A stretch of DNA of 64,000 nt from SB15 sp964639245 (lineage in GTDB: Bacteria; Chloroflexota; Anaerolineae; Aggregatilineales; J027). A program made the position numbers and the translations under genes. The notes under the pieces were generated by a model, which ran no database searches, had not been told where the DNA came from, and saw only the letters and a program-made list of their open reading frames with translations. Location: assembly GCA_964639245.1 (NCBI GenBank), contig CAZXCU010000002.1, positions 248,001 through 312,000 of the forward strand. Direction: 5' to 3'. This document shows, in pieces, positions 33,140-42,451 of this stretch. Numbering within the stretch: the stretch's first letter is position 1; each line of letters opens with the position of its first letter.

Positions 33140-34117
33140 TTAATCCCCGAATAATTCCTCGATGAACGCGCCAAAGGGCCCGTCGGCAAGTTTGCGGTCA
33201 ACATCACTCATGGTTTTTTCGCGGTTGCGTTCTTCCAAGCGTTTGAGCAAGCGTCCCAACGGCGATTCTTCATCGGAGGGGCCAAGCATCAGGCCAACAC
33301 CGCCATCTTCTTTATCGGAGTCGTGGGTATTCGAGCCGATTTCGCCGGAGGCCGCATCACGGGTGTCGGAATTGCCCTGCCATTCTTCGGGAACGGGGAG
33401 TTTGCTGGGTTCGTAGAGCGTGGCAATTTCTTCAAGTTTGATGTGCAGACGGTGGTTAAATTCTTCAACATCCTCAATGCTCAGGCCATTGGCAACTTCG
33501 TGCATCAGGCGGCGCATGTCTTGGTAGGCATCCACCACACGCGGGTCTGTGCCTTCGGGAAAGTGGATGCCGATTTCTTCGCGTCCGGCGAGGCGAATCA
33601 TCTGAATGAATGAAAACAGGGTGTATTTAGAAACAAGGGTGCGGAAGGGATAGGGGTCGTCCAGCATCATTTCGTCTGGTTCGGGGGGCATCCCCACAAT
33701 GCCTTGAATACCTTCTTTCATCGGAATCCCAAACTGGCGTTTGATGGCATTTTTGATGGGTTTCCATGCGCCAATCGTAAATTCAACCCGCCAGTATTCC
33801 TCATGCCCCATGAGTGTCTCAAACCCGGAAACATACATCCACATTTCAATAAATCCATCAATGAAGGTCATGGGGTCGGCGGAAAAAAGCACCAGTTCGC
33901 CCGTTTGCATATTAAAAGTAAATAAATCATCTAAAAGAGAATTGGCGTAAAGCGGGGCGTTGGCTTCATCCACATACATGATCACAGGTTTGGGATAGCT
34001 GGCGACGACCGGACGAATGGCCTCCAAGGTGGTGTCGTCAAGGCGATAGAACCGCTTTAACTGACGCAGAGAGGACTCAACATCGGCGGGGTCAAGGTAA
34101 ACCTGATTATTCTTCAT
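33140..34117 (-). CDS. Unknown protein coupled to DUF4058
   Basis: The 325-residue soluble protein has no motif I recognise. The first 220 residues are alpha/beta with conserved-looking aromatic stretches (FIDGFIEMWMYVSGFETLMGHEEYW broken here as FIDGFIEMWMY and GFETLMGHEEYW). Residues about 240-290 are polar, low-complexity and likely disordered (GNSDTRDAASGEIGSNTH), followed by a charged amphipathic helix (LGRLLKRLEERNREK). The stop is immediately before the DUF4058 start. A MITE-like element lies 90 bases upstream of its start. A partner role for the DUF4058 protein is inferred only from coupling. Confidence 0.55.
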   Translation of the reverse strand: MKNNQVYLDPADVESSLRQLKRFYRLDDTTLEAIRPVVASYPKPVIMYVDEANAPLYANSLLDDLFTFNMQTGELVLFSADPMTFIDGFIEMWMYVSGFETLMGHEEYWRVEFTIGAWKPIKNAIKRQFGIPMKEGIQGIVGMPPEPDEMMLDDPYPFRTLVSKYTLFSFIQMIRLAGREEIGIHFPEGTDPRVVDAYQDMRRLMHEVANGLSIEDVEEFNHRLHIKLEEIATLYEPSKLPVPEEWQGNSDTRDAASGEIGSNTHDSDKEDGGVGLMLGPSDEESPLGRLLKRLEERNREKTMSDVDRKLADGPFGAFIEELFGD

Positions 34118-34205
34118 CGCAGACTCCTGTGATTTGGGATTTATTTAATTCTATCCGATGCGCTGAATATTATATATGCCCTTCTCCTTATTTTCAGGAA
34201 AAATC

Positions 34206-34299
34206 CCTCACCTGCCAATAGGCAATTTGTGCTAATGACATAAGAAAATAGATGAAAATGACTATAGAAATGATGACAAACGCCTATTCGCAGGTGAGG
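34206..34299. mobile_element. MITE-like element with 18-bp inverted repeats
   Basis: CCTCACCTGCCAATAGGC (34206-34223) and GCCTATTCGCAGGTGAGG (34282-34299) are inverted copies with one mismatch, 94 bases end to end. The A+T-rich centre has no ORF. It sits in the divergent promoter region between the unknown gene and malQ. Confidence 0.65.
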
Positions 34300-34349
34300 T
34301 GGCCTTGTTATAATCTCAGACCAAATTTGGAATTCACGAGGAAACTTGC

Positions 34350-35894
34350 ATGACTTTTCCACGCGCTAGCGGCATTTTGCTGCATCCGACTTCTCTACCC
34401 GGTAAATATGGCATTGGCGATCTGGGCGCGGGTGCATATGAATTCATTGATTTTTTGAAAATTACGGGGCAGACCGTGTGGCAGGTGCTGCCGCTTGGCC
34501 CCACCAGTTACGGCGATTCCCCCTACCAATCGACTTCTTCATTCGCGGGAAACCCTCTGCTGATTAGCCTTGACGAACTGGTAAAGTTGGGTTGGCTGAC
34601 CGAAGAAGACCTGCCTGCCAGTCCCGATTTTGATGATTATGTGGTGAATTACGGGCCAGTGATTGAATATCATTTTGAAGCCCTAACCACTGCTTTTACC
34701 AACTTTAATGAAAAAGCCACCGCCGAACAGCGTCAAGCCTTTCAACAATTCTGTACAGAAAATCAAGACTGGCTGGACGATTACGCCTTGTTTGCGGCAC
34801 TCAAAGACTCTCACGATGGCAAGCCATGGTGGGAATGGCCTGCTGGACAAGCCCTTTCCGCCCCGGAAGAAATTCAAGCCGCCCGCCAAGCACTGGAAGA
34901 AAGCATCGAATCGCATATGTTCCGCCAGTGGTTGTTCGCGGAACAATGGGCCAAAGTCCGGGCGTATGCGAATGAACGTGGCATCCGACTGATGGGGGAT
35001 ATTCCGATTTTTGTGGCGCATGACAGCGCGGATACATGGGCGAATCGGAATCTGTTTTATCTCGATGCCAATGGCAACCCCGAAGTAATTGCGGGTGTGC
35101 CACCGGATTATTTTAGCCCCACCGGGCAGCGCTGGGGCAACCCCCTCTATCGCTGGGATGTCATGAAAGACACCGGCTACGCATGGTGGAAGCGGCGTTT
35201 TGGCGCGATTATGAAAAATTTCGACCTTGTGCGAATTGACCATTTTCGCGGCTTCCATAATTACTGGGAAATTCCTGCCAGCGAAGAAACCGCCATCAAC
35301 GGAGTCTGGAAAATCGGGCCGGGCGCTCACTTTTTTGAGGAAGTTCTCCAGGCATACAACATCCCGATTGTGGCAGAAGATTTGGGGATGATTACGCCCG
35401 AAGTATATGCGCTGCGCGATAAATTCGGTTTTCCGGGCATGAAGGTGCTGCAATTTGCCTTTGAGGACGATTGCAAACCGAGTATTTTTATGCCGCATAA
35501 TTTTGAACAAAATGCGGTGGTGTATACCGGCACGCACGATAACAACACCACGCTGGGCTGGTGGAACGAAGTCAGCGACGGGGTGCGGAATTGTGCGCGG
35601 GCGTACATGGGCCCCATCAATGACCCGCCGCGTGATATGATGCGCTTGGCGATGATGTCGGTAGCCCATACGGTGATTACGCCGCTTCAAGATGTCCTGG
35701 GTTACGGTGGAGACACCCGCATGAATCATCCCGGTGTGGGCATGGGCAACTGGGCATGGCGCTATCATAAAACCGCGCTGACCGACCAAGCCCGTTTTAT
35801 TCTGGGGGATATGACCTATCGCTATGAACGCTGGCCTCTGACCGAGGAAGAACGCCGTAAATTGCGCGAAGGTTCGGTTCACGGTACGGCGTAA
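34350..35894 (+). CDS. malQ: 4-alpha-glucanotransferase
   Basis: MalQ moves maltooligosaccharide chains between glucans (GH77) in glycogen and maltodextrin metabolism. The 514-residue cytoplasmic enzyme starts SGILLHPTSLPGKYGIGDLG and keeps the three acids of the site: Asp297 in VRIDHFRGF, Glu343 in VAEDLGMI and Asp397 in THDNNTT. The length is typical of bacterial amylomaltases without the extra N-terminal domain. It is a single-gene unit; ACGAGGAAAC precedes the ATG, and a MITE-like element ends 50 bases upstream, so its expression may depend on that element. Confidence 0.96.
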   Translation: MTFPRASGILLHPTSLPGKYGIGDLGAGAYEFIDFLKITGQTVWQVLPLGPTSYGDSPYQSTSSFAGNPLLISLDELVKLGWLTEEDLPASPDFDDYVVNYGPVIEYHFEALTTAFTNFNEKATAEQRQAFQQFCTENQDWLDDYALFAALKDSHDGKPWWEWPAGQALSAPEEIQAARQALEESIESHMFRQWLFAEQWAKVRAYANERGIRLMGDIPIFVAHDSADTWANRNLFYLDANGNPEVIAGVPPDYFSPTGQRWGNPLYRWDVMKDTGYAWWKRRFGAIMKNFDLVRIDHFRGFHNYWEIPASEETAINGVWKIGPGAHFFEEVLQAYNIPIVAEDLGMITPEVYALRDKFGFPGMKVLQFAFEDDCKPSIFMPHNFEQNAVVYTGTHDNNTTLGWWNEVSDGVRNCARAYMGPINDPPRDMMRLAMMSVAHTVITPLQDVLGYGGDTRMNHPGVGMGNWAWRYHKTALTDQARFILGDMTYRYERWPLTEEERRKLREGSVHGTA

Positions 35895-35904
35895 AGGGTT
35901 ATCC

Positions 35905-35962
35905 GTTTTCGGTTATCAGTTTTCGGTTTTTTACCGATTGCTGAAAACTGACGACCGAAAAC
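35905..35962. repeat. Inverted repeat between malQ and the cNMP gene
   Basis: GTTTTCGGTTATCAGTTTTC (35905-35924) pairs with GAAAACTGACGACCGAAAAC (35943-35962), 18 of 20 positions. It ends exactly at the stop of the convergent cNMP-binding gene and has T-runs, so it can also terminate both transcripts. Similar GTTTTC/GAAAAC arms occur near 47098-47150. Confidence 0.6.
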
Positions 35963-36466
35963 TCACTTTCTACGGGAAACCGGAATCCACAACAGATGTT
36001 CCCGCATATCCAGATCGGTGCTGCGAATTTTAGTTGCTAAATCCAGTGCCAGATTCCGCATGAGCCGATAGCCAAGTTTAGGGTAGTTATCACATAGAAT
36101 CATCAATTTATCGCGGGGAATGACAATCAATTCCGTGTAAGCACGGCAGATGGCGGTTGCGGTGCGGCGGCCTTCATCCAACAGGGTAATTTCGCCGAAA
36201 TTTTGCCCCCGTCGCAGCACTGTTAGTGTTTGGTGTTCATCTTCTTCACCAATCCCCAGCAGCGATGGATTAATCAAAATCTCAATTTCGCCATCCACAA
36301 TCACGTACAGTTCATCGCTGATGCTATTTTCGTTAAAAATCACCTCATGCCGATTGTGAGTGCGTTCTTCGCAAATAGACGCAACCAATTCCAGCGAAAC
36401 CGCATCCCATTCGTGAAATAAATCCGCCTGTTGAAGTTCGGCCTTCACTTTTTCGATTTCTGCCAT
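35963..36466 (-). CDS. Cyclic-nucleotide-binding domain protein
   Basis: The 167-residue protein is one cNMP-binding beta-roll: NEVIFNENSISDELYVIVDGEIEIL (shown in parts: FNENSISDELYVIVDG), GQNFGEITLLDEGRRTATA as the phosphate-binding cassette with Glu and Arg, and a C-terminal helix (MRNLALDLATKIRST). It has no DNA-binding helix-turn-helix, unlike CRP, so it probably acts as a small sensor or subunit. It is divergent from yraN, with a shared 60-base promoter region. Which nucleotide it binds cannot be read, although the FGEITLL-x-R form usually binds cAMP or cGMP. Confidence 0.85.
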   Translation of the reverse strand: MAEIEKVKAELQQADLFHEWDAVSLELVASICEERTHNRHEVIFNENSISDELYVIVDGEIEILINPSLLGIGEEDEHQTLTVLRRGQNFGEITLLDEGRRTATAICRAYTELIVIPRDKLMILCDNYPKLGYRLMRNLALDLATKIRSTDLDMREHLLWIPVSRRK

Positions 36467-36526
36467 GCTGCTTTTTCCTCATTTCAAAAGATTGTATCAT
36501 TACTCGGTAAGAGGCATGAGTTTTGT

Positions 36527-36892
36527 ATGAAAAGTTTTACCACGCGCCAACTCGGAACAAAGGGAGAATCCCATGCTGCCCGCTATCTTTATGAATTGGG
36601 CTATGAAATTCTGGCGCGGAATTGGCGTTGTGCGGAAGGTGAACTTGATCTAATTGCGCTCGATGAAAATGAATTGGTGCTGGTCGAAGTGCGGACACGG
36701 CAAGGGCAAGCGGCTTTAAGTATCGCGGCAGAAAGCATCACCCCGCAAAAACAGGCACGCCTGTTGAACTTAGCGGACTTGTACGCGGCTGAACATCCCC
36801 ATCCATATGCTATTCGGATTGATGTTGTGGTCGTGGCGGTGGAGGGGGAAAATATCACGCTGGAACATTATCAAAATGCGGTGGGGTGGTGA
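36527..36892 (+). CDS. yraN: YraN family (UPF0102) nuclease-like protein
   Basis: From the ATG at 36527 the 121 residues match UPF0102: RQLGTKGESHAARYLYELGYEIL, then the Holliday-junction-resolvase-like core GELDLIALDENELVLVEVRTR with Glu, Asp and ValGluValArg residues, and ITPQKQARLL. The role is unknown; the fold is that of small nucleases and the gene is widespread, often near rnhB. Longer in-frame starts upstream would run into the cNMP gene's promoter region. GAGG lies 12 bases upstream, somewhat far. Confidence 0.9.
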   Translation: MKSFTTRQLGTKGESHAARYLYELGYEILARNWRCAEGELDLIALDENELVLVEVRTRQGQAALSIAAESITPQKQARLLNLADLYAAEHPHPYAIRIDVVVVAVEGENITLEHYQNAVGW

Positions 36893-36948
36893 CGCTTTTC
36901 ACAAACCTTGCTAATTTCTGTTTGTAGACAGAAGTGAGGCAAATTTAT

Positions 36949-38460
36949 ATGCAAAAAGTAGTCGTAATTGGGGCGGGCGTGGGAGGCTTAACCACCGCCG
37001 CACTACTTGCCAAAGATGGCTTTGATGTGACCGTCCTAGAAGCGCACGTTTATCCGGGTGGGTGCGCGGGGACGTTCTACCACAAAGGCTATCGCTTTGA
37101 TGCGGGCGCAACCCTCGCAGGCGGATTTCAGGACGGCGGGCCTCATGCGATTGTGGGCAATTTATTGGGTATTGAATGGCCTGTCCGCCGCGCCGAACCC
37201 GCGTGGGTCATCGATTTGCCTGACCGTCGCGTGGTGCGCTGGGGTTTATCCGACCCATGGCAGGCCGAACGGGACGAAAAACTCCCCGAAATGCGTCGCT
37301 TCTGGAAACAACAAGAAACCGTTGCCGATATTGTCTGGCGATTCGCGGGGCGTGTTCCGGCGTGGCCTCCCGCCAATTTGGGCGATGTTGCCCGCCTTGC
37401 CAGCAAAATTCGTCCCGAAATGATTCCGGTGTCCCCGCTTGCGCTGCTGAGTTTTGGCACATGGTTGAATCTGAATCGGATTACCGACCGTGCCAGCCGC
37501 ACCTTCATTGATGCCCAACTGCTGATTAGCGCCCAAGTCACCGCCGATAGAGCCAATGCTATGTACGGCGCAATTGCAATGGATTTGCCGCGTGCCGGCG
37601 CACAGCATGTCATTGGCGGCATCGGGAATATCGCCAAAACACTGGAAAATGCGCTGAAAAAATTCGGTGGTGAGCTGCTCTATCGACAAGAAGTCACCCA
37701 GATTATCCCGCGTGCTAACGGAACCTATCTGATTAAAACCAAGCGCAATCTTGAAATTGAAGCCGATGTGGTGGTGGGCAATTTAACCCCATGGGGGTTG
37801 GTCAAATTGTTAGGCGACCAGGCCCCGCAAAATTTACGGCACGAAACCGAACAGCGTGGCGATACATGGGGCGCGTTCACCGTCTATGCGGGGGTGGAAA
37901 ACAGCGCCGTAGAGGGCATCTCTGACCATTACCAGATTATCAACGACTATGAAAAACCACTGGGGGAGGGTAATTCGGTCTTCATCAGCTTGAATGACCC
38001 GCAGGATACCAGCCGCGCCCCACAAGGCCAGCGCACCGTTACGATGAGTACCCATACCAAAGTGAGTGATTGGTGGAAGCTCTCGCCGGAACAATACGAG
38101 GAAAAACGCGCTCAATATCAAGAGAAATTTCTACAAACGGCGGAAAAAGCCCTGCCAAATTTGCGAAGCGGGATACAATTTATCATGAATGGTACGCCGA
38201 TTACCTTCCAATTTTATACCCGCCGTCCGCGTGGGATGGTGGGCGGATTCCCGCAAACGAGTTTGCTAGCGGCGCGTGGCCCGCACACCGGACTCAACAA
38301 TGTGTGGCTGGTGGGGGACAGTGTGTTTCCCGGACAAAGCACTGCCGGAGTCACTTCTGGCGGGTTACGGGTAGCGGCGGAGGTGCGGCGTTCGGCACAG
38401 GAGAGTCAGGTGAAACGTCATTATTCCATCAAACCTAGTCCCTCAAGCGCGGCGGATTAA
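36949..38460 (+). CDS. CrtI/CrtO-like FAD-dependent oxidoreductase
   Basis: The ATG at 36949 is chosen over a GTG at 36934 because GAGG (36936-36939) then sits nine bases upstream. The 503-residue protein begins with the FAD dinucleotide-binding fold VVVIGAGVGGLTTAALLAKDG, followed by EAHVYPGGCAGTF, and ends with the carotenoid-desaturase-type segment NVWLVGDSVFPGQSTAGVTSGG. It is related to phytoene desaturases and CrtO ketolases; which carotenoid or other isoprenoid it uses is not readable, and no crtB or crtE is nearby. It overlaps the next gene by one base (TAATG). A TTCTGT/ACAGAA hairpin precedes the start. Confidence 0.85.
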   Translation: MQKVVVIGAGVGGLTTAALLAKDGFDVTVLEAHVYPGGCAGTFYHKGYRFDAGATLAGGFQDGGPHAIVGNLLGIEWPVRRAEPAWVIDLPDRRVVRWGLSDPWQAERDEKLPEMRRFWKQQETVADIVWRFAGRVPAWPPANLGDVARLASKIRPEMIPVSPLALLSFGTWLNLNRITDRASRTFIDAQLLISAQVTADRANAMYGAIAMDLPRAGAQHVIGGIGNIAKTLENALKKFGGELLYRQEVTQIIPRANGTYLIKTKRNLEIEADVVVGNLTPWGLVKLLGDQAPQNLRHETEQRGDTWGAFTVYAGVENSAVEGISDHYQIINDYEKPLGEGNSVFISLNDPQDTSRAPQGQRTVTMSTHTKVSDWWKLSPEQYEEKRAQYQEKFLQTAEKALPNLRSGIQFIMNGTPITFQFYTRRPRGMVGGFPQTSLLAARGPHTGLNNVWLVGDSVFPGQSTAGVTSGGLRVAAEVRRSAQESQVKRHYSIKPSPSSAAD

Positions 38461-40001
38461 TGCGTTCGTGGGGGCTGTTTATGGCGGTGGTCGTGGGGCT
38501 GACCGCCTTTTTTTTGCTTGTACCTGCCCGCACCTTTTTTGCAATACTGGTCTTGGGCAGCCTCGCAAGCGCTGCAAGTCTTTCGCTCAAATCCCATCAC
38601 CTTGAAATCGGGGGGGCATGGCTCAGACAAAACGGGCTCATTTTAGGGTATGGGCTGATTGGCCTCCTGTACCTGTTTTTATATGCCCGTGTCCATGCCT
38701 ATGCCGAACTCGTCACATGGAATGATTCGGTGGTCTACCATGCCATCACAGACCGTTCCCTGCCCGATATGAATTTCTGGATGGGCGAACGTCCGTTTAC
38801 CGCGCCGCTTTTTTATAAATTGGTCGGTGGAGCAGACAGCGCCATCATCCTCATGCAATGGTGGGTATCGGTGCTGGCGTGGTTGACATTGGCGTATGCT
38901 GTTGCCGCGATTTTGAAAATTTCATGGCTGAAATTACCCGCTTTTGCCACGATTTTGTTATTCAGCCTCTCGATTGACCTCACCCTCTGGAACAAGGTCA
39001 TTCACAGCGAAAGTTTAGCCATTTCGCTGTTTGCGCTCATGCTAGCAAGCTGGTTTTGGGTGCTGCGCTGGACAACTCAACCGCGTGCGCCGCGTTCACA
39101 AATTTTCGTGGGAATTTTGCTTGGTGGACTGGCAGGATTGTGGTCATTCACCCGCGATACCCATGCGTATTTTTTACTCGGTGCGGCGGGCATCTTAACC
39201 GGGGGCATGATTCTGGGGTGGCGGAAAACATACCCATTTGGCTGGCTGTATGTCACGCTTTTAATTGCGGCAATGGGTATTTTCTTTGGACAAGATTACA
39301 CCGCCAATCAAGCGCAGCGCTGGCAATTTTCACTTGCCAATGTGCTAGGACAGCGCATTTTGCCTGACCCGGTGCGAACCCTGTATTTTGTGGAACGCGG
39401 GATGCCCTATAACCAGCGCGTGATTGATTTTGAGGGTGAATGGGCTTACACAGCGGATTACCAAGCCACCTTTGGCGATTGGCTGATGGATGGCGATGCC
39501 AAACGGCTGTATATGCGGTTTTTGCTGTCCCAACCCGTCACGCATACCGAAGAAATGCTCTCCGTCCGCCACCTGCTGTTTGATGAAGATTTAAAATGGT
39601 ATGCCCATTTAGAAGAAAAACCTCTCCCCGATTGGCAGGAAAATCTGACCGCTGTTTTTTATCTCAAACAGCGTCCGTTTGAACGCTTGGCTTTTATTGC
39701 GGTTGGCTTAACGCTGCTATTTTTACCCCTCTGGTGGGAGGACGGACGCTGGATTGTCCCAATGGCTCTGTTTGCGACGGTACTGCCGTTGGCGTTCATT
39801 GTCTGGCATGGCGACGCGCTAGAAGTTCCCCGTCATGCGGTGGGGGTCAATTTACAAGCCCATCTTGCCCTCTGGCTGACCTTCATTCTGGCAGCAGACA
39901 GCACAATTCACCTCGTGCGCGGCGGGGGATGGTGGCAGCGTGCCATGTTATTTTTAGGGGTGGATGCCCTGCTTATCCTGATTTTTCTAGGGATTCTCTG
40001 A
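38460..40001 (+). CDS. Polytopic membrane protein, GT-C-like
   Basis: The 513-residue protein has about ten membrane helices and one large loop (about 290-400) with mixed charge. The first loop contains WNDSVVYHAI, where GT-C glycosyltransferases carry an acidic residue, and IHSESLAISLF follows later, as in PMT/ArnT relatives. This supports only a loose membrane-glycosyltransferase assignment. It starts in the stop codon of the CrtI-like gene, so they are co-translated and it might glycosylate a carotenoid or surface lipid; that link is inference. The photolyase gene follows after three bases. Confidence 0.6.
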   Translation: MRSWGLFMAVVVGLTAFFLLVPARTFFAILVLGSLASAASLSLKSHHLEIGGAWLRQNGLILGYGLIGLLYLFLYARVHAYAELVTWNDSVVYHAITDRSLPDMNFWMGERPFTAPLFYKLVGGADSAIILMQWWVSVLAWLTLAYAVAAILKISWLKLPAFATILLFSLSIDLTLWNKVIHSESLAISLFALMLASWFWVLRWTTQPRAPRSQIFVGILLGGLAGLWSFTRDTHAYFLLGAAGILTGGMILGWRKTYPFGWLYVTLLIAAMGIFFGQDYTANQAQRWQFSLANVLGQRILPDPVRTLYFVERGMPYNQRVIDFEGEWAYTADYQATFGDWLMDGDAKRLYMRFLLSQPVTHTEEMLSVRHLLFDEDLKWYAHLEEKPLPDWQENLTAVFYLKQRPFERLAFIAVGLTLLFLPLWWEDGRWIVPMALFATVLPLAFIVWHGDALEVPRHAVGVNLQAHLALWLTFILAADSTIHLVRGGGWWQRAMLFLGVDALLILIFLGIL

Positions 40002-40004
40002 TTC

Positions 40005-41387
40005 ATGACCACAACACTACATTGGTTTCGGCGCGATTTACGCTTGCAGGACAATACCGCTTTGATAGCAGCCTGCCAGACTGAAAAACTGATTCCCCTC
40101 TATATTTTTGATGATGTCCTGCTCAACAGCCCGCGAGTCAAAGGCAGTCCGCGTATTGGCTTTATGCTGGATTGCCTGCAAAGATTGGATGAGTCTTTGC
40201 GGGAGCATGGCACACGCTTAATTGTGCGGCGCGGCAACCCCCTCCCCATTTTACGCGAATTGGCGCAAGAAACGGGTGCGACTCGGCTCACCTTTAACCG
40301 CGATTACAGCCCCTATGCCCAAAAACGTGATACCGAAATCAAAAAAGTCTTACCAGAAATGGGTATTAAAGTTGAAGCGTATGCCGATTTGGTCATGCAC
40401 GAACCCGATGACATCCAAACCGCCGACAGGGGATTTTATAAAGTTTATTCGCCGTATAAACGGGTGTGGTGGACATTGCCAAAACCCATGCCGCAAGGGT
40501 TACAGGAAAATTTGCCCCCCTTGCCCGAAAAAATAAACGCGGGGCAGTTTCCCTCCGTCACCGATTTGGGTGGAACCTCTGCCGAGTTGCCCATCACAGA
40601 GGCGGGGGAAAAATCCGCCCAGCGTGCCTTAGATGATTTTGTGTCTATCGCGCTGAACACCTACGATGAAGGCCGCAATTTACCCGGTGAAAAATTGACT
40701 TCGTGCCTGAGTCCACATTTACGCTGGGGAACCATCAGCATCCGTCAATGTTACGCGGTAGTGCGCGAAAATCCGACCAAAGGCGCGGAAGTCTGGGTGA
40801 GCGAATTGGCGTGGCGTGATTTTTTCTATATGATTCTGGCTCACAAACCTTCGGTGGTGCGTCAAAGTTTTTACGAACGGTTTGACCAGATTCGCTGGCA
40901 ATTTGACGAAGCAACGTTTGCGGCATGGAAAATGGGCAAAACAGGCTATCCGGTGGTGGATGCTGCGATGCGTCAGATGAACACCACCGGATGGATGCAC
41001 AACCGCGCCCGGATGATTGTGGCATCGTTTTTGTGTAAAGATTTGCTGCACGATTGGCGTTTAGGCGAACAGTATTTTATGCAGCGTTTGTTGGATGGCG
41101 ACACCGCCCCGAACAATGGCAACTGGCAGTGGGCCGCCGGAACAGGCGTGGATGCCGCGCCCTATTTCCGCATTTTTAACCCGACTTCACAGGGGCAAAA
41201 ATTCGACCCCGCCGGCAAATATATCCGTCGCTGGATTCCTGAACTGGCGCAAGTCCCAGATAAATTCATTCATACCCCGTCGCAATGGGCGGATTTTGCT
41301 AAAACAGGTTATCCCCTGCCGATGGTTGACCATGCGACTCAACGCGAGAAGGCATTAGAAATGTACAGAGTCGTCAAAGGCGATTAA
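40005..41387 (+). CDS. phrB: Deoxyribodipyrimidine photolyase
   Basis: This is the light-driven enzyme that splits UV pyrimidine dimers, with FAD and an antenna cofactor. The 460 residues start with TLHWFRRDLRLQDNTAL, and the C-terminal FAD half contains SELAWRDFFYMIL, YPVVDAAMRQMNTTGWMHNRARM (given here in parts: GYPVVDAAMRQM, GWMHNRARM) and DGDTAPNNGNWQWAAGTG, matching class I CPD photolyases including the Trp-rich electron path. It lies between the membrane protein and miaA on the same strand. Together with the CrtI-like gene it suggests light exposure. Confidence 0.96.
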   Translation: MTTTLHWFRRDLRLQDNTALIAACQTEKLIPLYIFDDVLLNSPRVKGSPRIGFMLDCLQRLDESLREHGTRLIVRRGNPLPILRELAQETGATRLTFNRDYSPYAQKRDTEIKKVLPEMGIKVEAYADLVMHEPDDIQTADRGFYKVYSPYKRVWWTLPKPMPQGLQENLPPLPEKINAGQFPSVTDLGGTSAELPITEAGEKSAQRALDDFVSIALNTYDEGRNLPGEKLTSCLSPHLRWGTISIRQCYAVVRENPTKGAEVWVSELAWRDFFYMILAHKPSVVRQSFYERFDQIRWQFDEATFAAWKMGKTGYPVVDAAMRQMNTTGWMHNRARMIVASFLCKDLLHDWRLGEQYFMQRLLDGDTAPNNGNWQWAAGTGVDAAPYFRIFNPTSQGQKFDPAGKYIRRWIPELAQVPDKFIHTPSQWADFAKTGYPLPMVDHATQREKALEMYRVVKGD

Positions 41388-41398
41388 AATGCCGTTCC

Positions 41399-42286
41399 AT
41401 GAAAATTTTAGTCCTTGCCGGGCCAACTGCGGTTGGCAAAACCCGCCTTGCGATTGAATGGGCAAAGCAATTTAACGGGGAAATCATCGGGGCGGACAGC
41501 CGCCAGATTTACCGTGCAATGGATATTGGCACGGCTAAACCGACTCCCGAAGAACAATCCGCCGTGCCACATCACCTGCTTGATATCGTCAATCCCGATG
41601 AAAATTTCACATTGGCGGATTATCAAGCGCAGGCGAATACCTTCATCAATGAAATTCATGGGCAGGGCAAACTCCCCATGCTGGTCGGTGGAACGGGTAT
41701 GTATATCACCGCCACGATGGAAGGCTGGCAAATCCCCGAAGTACCGCCCAATTCTGAACTACGGGCGCAATTGGAACAAAAATCGGCGGCGGAACTTTTT
41801 GCCTACCTTGAAAAAATTGACCCCCTCAGCGCATCCCAAGTTGACCGCAGCAACCCGCGTCGTTTAGTGCGGGCATTGGAAGTCACCCTTTCAACAGGCC
41901 GTCCGTTTGCCGAACTGCGCCAGAAAACTCCCCCCGATTATGATGCGCTGTATTTTGCCCTGACGATGGAACGCGATTTGTTGTATCAACAGGCGGATAG
42001 GCGCGTAGACAACATGCTGCAAAACGGCTGGATTGAGGAATCGCAGCAGCTTCTGACTCAAGGCTATGCCCCGCCCATGCCTTCGATGAGTGCATTGGGC
42101 TACCCGCAAATTTTCGCTTATCTGCGCGGGGAAATGTCGCTGGAGGAAGCCCGCCAGCAAATCCAGCACGCAACGCATAAATTTATTCGTCGTCAATATA
42201 CATGGCTGCGCGGGCATGATTCTGGTTGGCAGTGGATTGAACCTGATGAAAATGTCACTGATAAAATCTCCGCTTGGCTGGGCTAA
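41399..42286 (+). CDS. miaA: tRNA dimethylallyltransferase
   Basis: MiaA transfers a dimethylallyl group to A37 of tRNAs reading codons that start with U. The 295-residue protein starts with the P-loop GPTAVGKT (residues 8-15), then the catalytic region GADSRQIYRAMDIGTAKP, VGGTGMY, RNPRRLVRALEV-like SNPRRLVRALE and the C-terminal HKFIRRQYTW. The length is normal. It starts 11 bases after the photolyase stop with no clear ribosome site, suggesting coupling to upstream translation. The dimethylallyl donor links to the same isoprenoid pool as the CrtI-like enzyme. Confidence 0.96.
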   Translation: MKILVLAGPTAVGKTRLAIEWAKQFNGEIIGADSRQIYRAMDIGTAKPTPEEQSAVPHHLLDIVNPDENFTLADYQAQANTFINEIHGQGKLPMLVGGTGMYITATMEGWQIPEVPPNSELRAQLEQKSAAELFAYLEKIDPLSASQVDRSNPRRLVRALEVTLSTGRPFAELRQKTPPDYDALYFALTMERDLLYQQADRRVDNMLQNGWIEESQQLLTQGYAPPMPSMSALGYPQIFAYLRGEMSLEEARQQIQHATHKFIRRQYTWLRGHDSGWQWIEPDENVTDKISAWLG

Positions 42287-42287
42287 T

Positions 42288-42322
42288 CCCCTCTCCTTCT
42301 AGGGAAGGGTTAGGGTGGGGTA
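42288..42322. repeat. Dispersed G/C-rich repeat (copy 4)
   Basis: CCCTCTCCTTCTAGGGAAGG followed by GTTAGGGTGGGGT forms a short CCTTC/GAAGG stem after the miaA stop. The order of arms is that of the copies at 15106 and 28807 read from the other strand. Confidence 0.55.
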
Positions 42323-42451
42323 AATCTGATGCGCCCGCTTCCCACCCTTCTCTCACTCATCCCTAAAAACCAAAAACATCCTTTTTTATCCGCTAGCGCT
42401 CACCTCAAATACCGCTATACTTATCACCTGTTCAAAGACTGCACGAGGCAC

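Noticed and set aside
34683..35882. 399-codon open frame on the minus strand opposite malQ
   Set aside because: The MalQ protein on the other strand is complete with all catalytic motifs; the antisense frame is His/Arg/Pro-rich and has no recognisable domain.
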